Shown one piece after another: positions 41,279 through 45,554 of a stretch of 45,554 nucleotides of DNA (the first letter of the stretch is position 1; each line of letters begins with the position of its first letter). The notes under the pieces are model-generated. The model worked only from the letters and a program-made list of their open reading frames with translations. It was not told the origin of the DNA and searched no databases. The position numbers and the translations under genes were made by a program. The stretch comes from an uncultured Treponema sp. (GTDB lineage: Bacteria; Spirochaetota; Spirochaetia; Treponematales; Treponemataceae), in contig CAKUZR010000016.1 of the NCBI GenBank assembly GCA_934718065.1, positions 1 through 45,554 on the forward strand, written 5' to 3'.

Positions 41279-42442
41279 ATGAACGGCATAAAAAGGGATA
41301 TTGAACAGGAGCTGAAACGCTGTGCGGATTTTTTTCCGGTGGTCACGATTCTTGGCCCGCGGCAGTCTGGAAAAACAACTTTGGCGCGGATGTTTTTTTC
41401 TTCGCATAATTATGTGAACCTTGAAGACCCGGAAATTTTCAATCTTGCGCGGAACGACATAAACGCTTTTTTTTCGGTTTTTAAAGCGCCGCTTATAATT
41501 GATGAAATCCAGCGTGTGCCGGAGCTTGTGAACAGAATTCAAGTTCTTGCGGACGCGCAGAAGAAAAACGGACAGTTTATTCTGACAGGAAGTTTTCAGC
41601 AGGGACTTAAATCCGCAATTTCGCAGTCGCTTGCCGGACGGACAGCGGTTGTGAATCTGCTTCCGTTTTCAATCGCAGAGCTTGAAAAGAACGGTTTTGA
41701 TTTTCCAAAGGATGAATTTTTGTACCAGGGATTTATGCCACGCCATTATTCAGAAAACCAGCCAGTTGATTTGCTGTACCGCTCATATTTTCAGACTTAT
41801 GTTGAGCGCGATGTGCAGTCAATGCTGAACGTAAAGGACAAAAATCTTTTTGAAAAATTTCTGCGCCTTCTTGCCGGAAGAATCGGGCAGGTTGTGAACT
41901 ACGAGTCGCTTGCAAATGACACGGGAATTTCTTCCACAACCGCGTCCCAGTGGATTTCAGTTCTTGAATCTTCATTTGTCGTGTTCCGCCTTGAGCCTTA
42001 TTTTGAAAACTTCACAAAGCGCCTGGTGAAATCCCCGAAAATTTATTTTTACGACACAGGGCTTGCGTGCTATCTTCTTGGAATAAAAAATGCCGGGCAG
42101 GCCGGGCGGGATCCGCTCACGGGAAATCTTTTTGAAAATATGGTTGTGCTTGAGATTTTAAAGTCGCAGTACAACAAAGGGCAGGAAAAAAATATCTATT
42201 ATTTCCGCGACAGCAAAGGTTTTGAAATTGACCTGATTATTCCAGACGGAAGAAACATTATTCCGGTTGAAATAAAATCCGCTTCGACATACACGAAGGA
42301 TTTTTCAAGGAATCTAAAGAAAATGATGCAGTTTTCAGGCAATGCCGTAAATCCATGCGTTGTCTACAGCGGAAACCTGGAGCTTGAAGCCGACGGAATA
42401 AAATTTATGAATTTCAAGAACTGCGGAAAACTTATCGGCTGA
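41279..42442 (+). CDS. DUF4143 P-loop ATPase (second copy)
   Basis: A 387-residue COG1373 ATPase: Walker A GPRQSGKTTLA, Walker B PLIIDEIQRVPELV, sensor LTGSFQQGL, AGRTAVVNLLPFS, then DUF4143 with YYFRDSKGFEIDLIIPDG and PVEIKSAST (D and E-x-K). It is a diverged paralogue of 23797-25017. ATG 41279 is used; the open frame upstream runs through the palindrome. The gene lies between the copies of direct repeat 3, opposite in direction to the genes on both sides, so it is inserted. Function of the family is not established. Confidence 0.9.
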   Translation: MNGIKRDIEQELKRCADFFPVVTILGPRQSGKTTLARMFFSSHNYVNLEDPEIFNLARNDINAFFSVFKAPLIIDEIQRVPELVNRIQVLADAQKKNGQFILTGSFQQGLKSAISQSLAGRTAVVNLLPFSIAELEKNGFDFPKDEFLYQGFMPRHYSENQPVDLLYRSYFQTYVERDVQSMLNVKDKNLFEKFLRLLAGRIGQVVNYESLANDTGISSTTASQWISVLESSFVVFRLEPYFENFTKRLVKSPKIYFYDTGLACYLLGIKNAGQAGRDPLTGNLFENMVVLEILKSQYNKGQEKNIYYFRDSKGFEIDLIIPDGRNIIPVEIKSASTYTKDFSRNLKKMMQFSGNAVNPCVVYSGNLELEADGIKFMNFKNCGKLIG

Positions 42443-42479
42443 AAGAGAAAAATGCCGCTGATTTAAAAAATCCATTTTC

Positions 42480-42505
42480 CTTCAGAATTATTCATTGTTG
42501 GTTTC
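42480..42505. repeat. Direct repeat 3, right copy
   Basis: Identical to 40781-40806. It contains the stop codon of the helicase gene (42488-42490, minus) and, in another frame, an ATG that is the ancestral Nudix start. Confidence 0.95.
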
Positions 42506-45496
42506 TTTCTGGTTATCATCGCTGTTTTTTCCCAGTTTGTCAGTTCTTGTTACAAAATCGTGGTAAAGTTCTTCTGGAAGACGGCTGTTCAGGGCGAAGC
42601 GCATTGTAATCGGCTTGTTGCCTTGCGCGCTTGCCGGAAATGTTGAAACCTGCCCGAGATACGTGAAAGGCTGGGTTATGTTTTCAACTTTTTCAAATTT
42701 CCGGACGAAAAGATGCAGGCGGATTTTTCTTTCAATGTTGTTGATAAGATTCTGCCCGATTTCAGAATCTGCTCTTGTGCTGTTCGGCGACTGCCACTGG
42801 AAATGTTCCGGCGTTATGAATTTGTCTGCGTAGTTTATAGATTCTTTTATGTCCGCATCCTTGTGCAGGTTCACAAACAAAAAGTAATCCGGCTTTGCGG
42901 AAGTAATCAGCCCCTGGCCGCGGAAAGACGAATGAATTTTCGTGTAGCAGCTTAGAAGCGCTGTGTCGCGCATTGTGTATTTTTGATACAGCTTCAAGAA
43001 AGGCAAAGTTCCGCCCTGCGAATAGTCATCCGGACCGAATTCAGCCTGGAAGCGCAAAAGATTGTATTGAATCAAGTCTTCGAGCCACAGTTTTTTTTCT
43101 GCGGAAAATTCTGAATGCTCAAGAGAATTTACTGTGTTTTCGTTGAATGAAATATATTTTCCGTCAAAAGAAAAAATCGCCTTTTCGTAGCGTTTGTTTT
43201 CGCTGGAATCAAAATACGCGCCGCTCAAAGTTCTGCACGAATGTAAAATTGAATTTTTGTTCACAGCCGAAAGATATTTTCCAGCCAGTTTTTCAATTTC
43301 TTCAGCCGCCGCAGAATAATTGCCTGAACTAAAAACCGCTTCCGCAGCAATCCATTCTTCCGCGCGCTTTGCCGGAGAATAAAAACTTAAAAGCTGCATA
43401 ATCTGCCTGAAATTTTCATCCTCATTCATCAAAGAAAATTCCGGGTGAGTTTCCTTTTCAATATATGAGACAAAATCAAAGTAGGTTTTGTAATTCGGGC
43501 TGAAAACCGTGAAGCGGGCAGGATCGATGCTTCCGTCGTGCTTTAAATAATCAGTTAGAAGTGGAACTTTTCCGCCGCAGATATGCTTGAACGAAAGATA
43601 AGATTCCTTCATATATTTTAAGGACATGAATTTTTCGTTTTCAAGCTGGCGAAGAATCTGCTCCTTTGTGATTTTATCCATGTGGATGTAAGTTCCGTTC
43701 GGCAAGTCCGCAAAATCGTTTTCAACTTCAACTTTCAAAGAGTCGCGGTCGTAATCCTGTTTTCCGTTCAGGGCGACGGCCATTAAAAATGATTTTTTGT
43801 AGTTTCCGATAAAATCCAGGACAGTAACAAATTCCTTGTCCGGCAGTTTTCTTAGTCCGCGTCCGAGCTGCTGAATAAAAATAATTGAAGAATCTGTCGG
43901 GCGCAGAAGAAGAACTGTATTTACGGATGGAATGTCGATTCCTTCATTGAAAATGTCCACTGAAAAAATGTACTGCAGAGGAGAATTGTCGTCTTCCAGA
44001 AGCTTTGCGTATTTTTCCCTTGTTTCAACGCTGTCGTTTCCTGAAAGAGCAACCGCAACCTGAAAAGTTCCATCTGAAAGCTTCTTGTTGAACTGCTCCG
44101 CCATATATTCAGCGTGTTTCACGGTCGCGCAGAAGCCTAAAGTTTTTGCCTTGCCGCCGTCGTGTCCGTAGAAATTCATTTTTTCAATGATATAATCAAC
44201 CCGGCGGTTCACCATGAGCATATTTGCAATTTCTTCTATATATTCGCTTGTTCCTGGCTCAGCCTTGATTTTTGAGTAGTCGATTCCTTCCGCGTCTGTG
44301 ATTCCAAAATAATGAAACGGACAGACCAAATCGTTTGAAAGCGCGTCGCGCAGGCGGATTTCAACTGCCACATTGTTGTCAAAAATTGAATAGATGTCGC
44401 CGCTGTCGCTTCGTTCCGGTGTTGCGGTAAGCCCAAGAAGAAATTTCGGAGTGAAAAAATTCAGAATGTTTTTATAGCTTTCGCTCGCGGCGTGGTGGGC
44501 TTCGTCCAGGACAATGTAGTCAAAGGCGTCTTTTTCAAATTCCTTGAAATGGCGGCTGAGCGTGTCCCTTGTTGCAAAAAGATATTTGCAGTTTCTGTCT
44601 TTCTGATTTCCTGTGAAAAATCCGGATGAATAGTTTTTTTCCGTTGCTGAGCAAATTTTGTCAAAAGATTCTTTCGCTTTTTTCAGTATGTCCTCGCGGT
44701 GAACGATAAAAAGCAAATGCTCCGGTTTTACCTGGAGAGCGTCAAAAACCGACATATACGTTTTTCCGCTTCCTGTTGCGGCGATTGCTAGTGCCTTTGT
44801 CGCGCCGGTTTTTCTCAGGCGGTTCAGCTTTACAATCGCCTCGGACTGCATTTTGTTCGGCTGGATAACGGAAGAACCACGGTTTGCGTAGTCGCTGTAG
44901 GAAAAAATCTGTTTCGGCTCAGCTTTTTGCTGGCGTTTTGCCTTCGCAAGATAATCTCGGTAGGAAATCAGGAATTCATCTGAATATTCTTTTGCCCACG
45001 GACTTTGCCAGAGCGTTTCAAATTCGTCCAGGACAGATTTTGTGAAAGCTCCAGGTTCCTGAAATTCGCCGCAGTTTTCATTCTGAAGGACGTTCCATTC
45101 AACATTTGTTTTCAGCGCTCGCCCCGTTATGTTTGAAGAGCCGATTATCACAGTCCATTTTTCTGAATCCGGGCTGTTTTTGTGGAACAGATAGCCTTTC
45201 GCGTGGAAACCGTCGCCTTGCGTAGGCGGAACGTATATTTTCAGGGTGATATTTTTGAACCGGGAAAGACGCTCAAGGACTTGCGGAGTGGTCATTTCCT
45301 TGTAAGTTGTGGTAAGAATCTCGCCGGGAATATTGCGCTTTTCAAGGGATTCCAGAGTGTCAAGAAGAACCTGGAGCCCGCCGTAAGTAATGAACGCGAC
45401 GCTTATTTTAAAGCACGAGCAGCCTTCAAGATTTTCAACAAGCTCATTGAAAAAACTTCTGACCGGCCCGTTTGTAATAAAGTGGGATTCTTCCAT
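42488..45496 (-). CDS. PLD-like nuclease / DEAD-box helicase / DUF3427 protein
   Basis: A 1002-residue protein. The N-terminal phospholipase-D-like domain has HAKGYLFHK and IIGSSNITGRAL (one HxK half-site). The helicase core has AIAATGSGKTYMS (motif I), YIVLDEAHHAA (II), GLTATPERSD (III) and QQLGRGLRK (VI). The C-terminal 350 residues fit DUF3427. Such proteins are DNA-repair or restriction-like helicases; this one stands apart from any methylase. I use ATG 45496, as AAGGAATTG suits it better than the TTG at 45505. It ended, before an insertion, inside the start of the Nudix gene, so the pair probably worked together. Confidence 0.88.
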   Translation of the reverse strand: MEESHFITNGPVRSFFNELVENLEGCSCFKISVAFITYGGLQVLLDTLESLEKRNIPGEILTTTYKEMTTPQVLERLSRFKNITLKIYVPPTQGDGFHAKGYLFHKNSPDSEKWTVIIGSSNITGRALKTNVEWNVLQNENCGEFQEPGAFTKSVLDEFETLWQSPWAKEYSDEFLISYRDYLAKAKRQQKAEPKQIFSYSDYANRGSSVIQPNKMQSEAIVKLNRLRKTGATKALAIAATGSGKTYMSVFDALQVKPEHLLFIVHREDILKKAKESFDKICSATEKNYSSGFFTGNQKDRNCKYLFATRDTLSRHFKEFEKDAFDYIVLDEAHHAASESYKNILNFFTPKFLLGLTATPERSDSGDIYSIFDNNVAVEIRLRDALSNDLVCPFHYFGITDAEGIDYSKIKAEPGTSEYIEEIANMLMVNRRVDYIIEKMNFYGHDGGKAKTLGFCATVKHAEYMAEQFNKKLSDGTFQVAVALSGNDSVETREKYAKLLEDDNSPLQYIFSVDIFNEGIDIPSVNTVLLLRPTDSSIIFIQQLGRGLRKLPDKEFVTVLDFIGNYKKSFLMAVALNGKQDYDRDSLKVEVENDFADLPNGTYIHMDKITKEQILRQLENEKFMSLKYMKESYLSFKHICGGKVPLLTDYLKHDGSIDPARFTVFSPNYKTYFDFVSYIEKETHPEFSLMNEDENFRQIMQLLSFYSPAKRAEEWIAAEAVFSSGNYSAAAEEIEKLAGKYLSAVNKNSILHSCRTLSGAYFDSSENKRYEKAIFSFDGKYISFNENTVNSLEHSEFSAEKKLWLEDLIQYNLLRFQAEFGPDDYSQGGTLPFLKLYQKYTMRDTALLSCYTKIHSSFRGQGLITSAKPDYFLFVNLHKDADIKESINYADKFITPEHFQWQSPNSTRADSEIGQNLINNIERKIRLHLFVRKFEKVENITQPFTYLGQVSTFPASAQGNKPITMRFALNSRLPEELYHDFVTRTDKLGKNSDDNQKETNNE

Positions 45497-45554
45497 AATT
45501 TGCAATTCCTTGATGCGCCTCAGCCAGCCCCTGCTCTTAAAAACGGACGTTATT

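Overview
The window looks like chromosomal DNA of a host-associated spirochaete, most likely a gut or rumen Treponema. This is an inference: it rests on moderate GC with many A-rich tracts, several short SPase II lipoproteins, a divergent HU protein, a DUF4469 remnant and a dispersed family of hairpin-rich intergenic repeats. No rRNA or tRNA gene was recognised. Much of the window is accessory: defence genes, broken genes, repeats and AT-rich inserts.

Layout. 1-9972: a DNA phosphorothioation defence locus of the SspABCD-SspE kind in the order sspD (5' end outside the window), sspB (DUF4007), sspC (ATPase), sspA (cysteine desulfurase), sspE (DUF262/DUF1524 effector). Two copies of a structured repeat sit in its gaps, and sspE is visibly more AT-rich than the rest. 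10019-15490: an AT-rich block with an XRE regulator, a strong promoter and palindromic operator, a run of small unknown genes (Sel1-like, PH-like, TM2, lipoprotein), a broken gene, a PD-(D/E)XK-like nuclease gene and a secreted protein. 15502-18534: a DUF4469 remnant, a radical SAM gene, a second nuclease-like gene between long direct repeats, an array of five 22-bp palindromes and an HU gene. 18549-23668: a two-component operon with a periplasmic repeat protein, a lipoprotein, a fasciclin protein and a MarR regulator. 23754-30607: a DUF4143 ATPase behind a perfect palindrome, the wreck of a type I restriction system, a two-gene unit (QxK nuclease-like protein plus SMC-like ABC ATPase), a Fic protein and a MATE exporter. 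30654-35392: a DUF4160 remnant, threonine aldolase, a small metalloprotease-like membrane protein, a Phd-PIN toxin-antitoxin pair and a TetR-flavodoxin-GNAT operon. 35426-40796 (minus): a beta-helix-like lipoprotein, a hybrid histidine kinase, a response regulator and a Nudix hydrolase. 40807-45496: a second DUF4143 ATPase inserted between the Nudix gene and a PLD-helicase-DUF3427 gene.

The strongest points are: (1) a complete-looking Ssp system; (2) three independent insertions (at 14029/15370, 16604/17700 and 40781/42480) where a nuclease-like or ATPase cargo is flanked by direct repeats of the interrupted locus, as expected for insertion with target duplication; (3) a repeat family with a conserved backbone and variable hairpins, many capped by GNRA-like loops; (4) both DUF4143 ATPase genes preceded by long perfect palindromes of unrelated sequence; (5) a candidate two-gene nuclease/ABC-ATPase defence unit that starts on the stop codon of a dead hsdS remnant.
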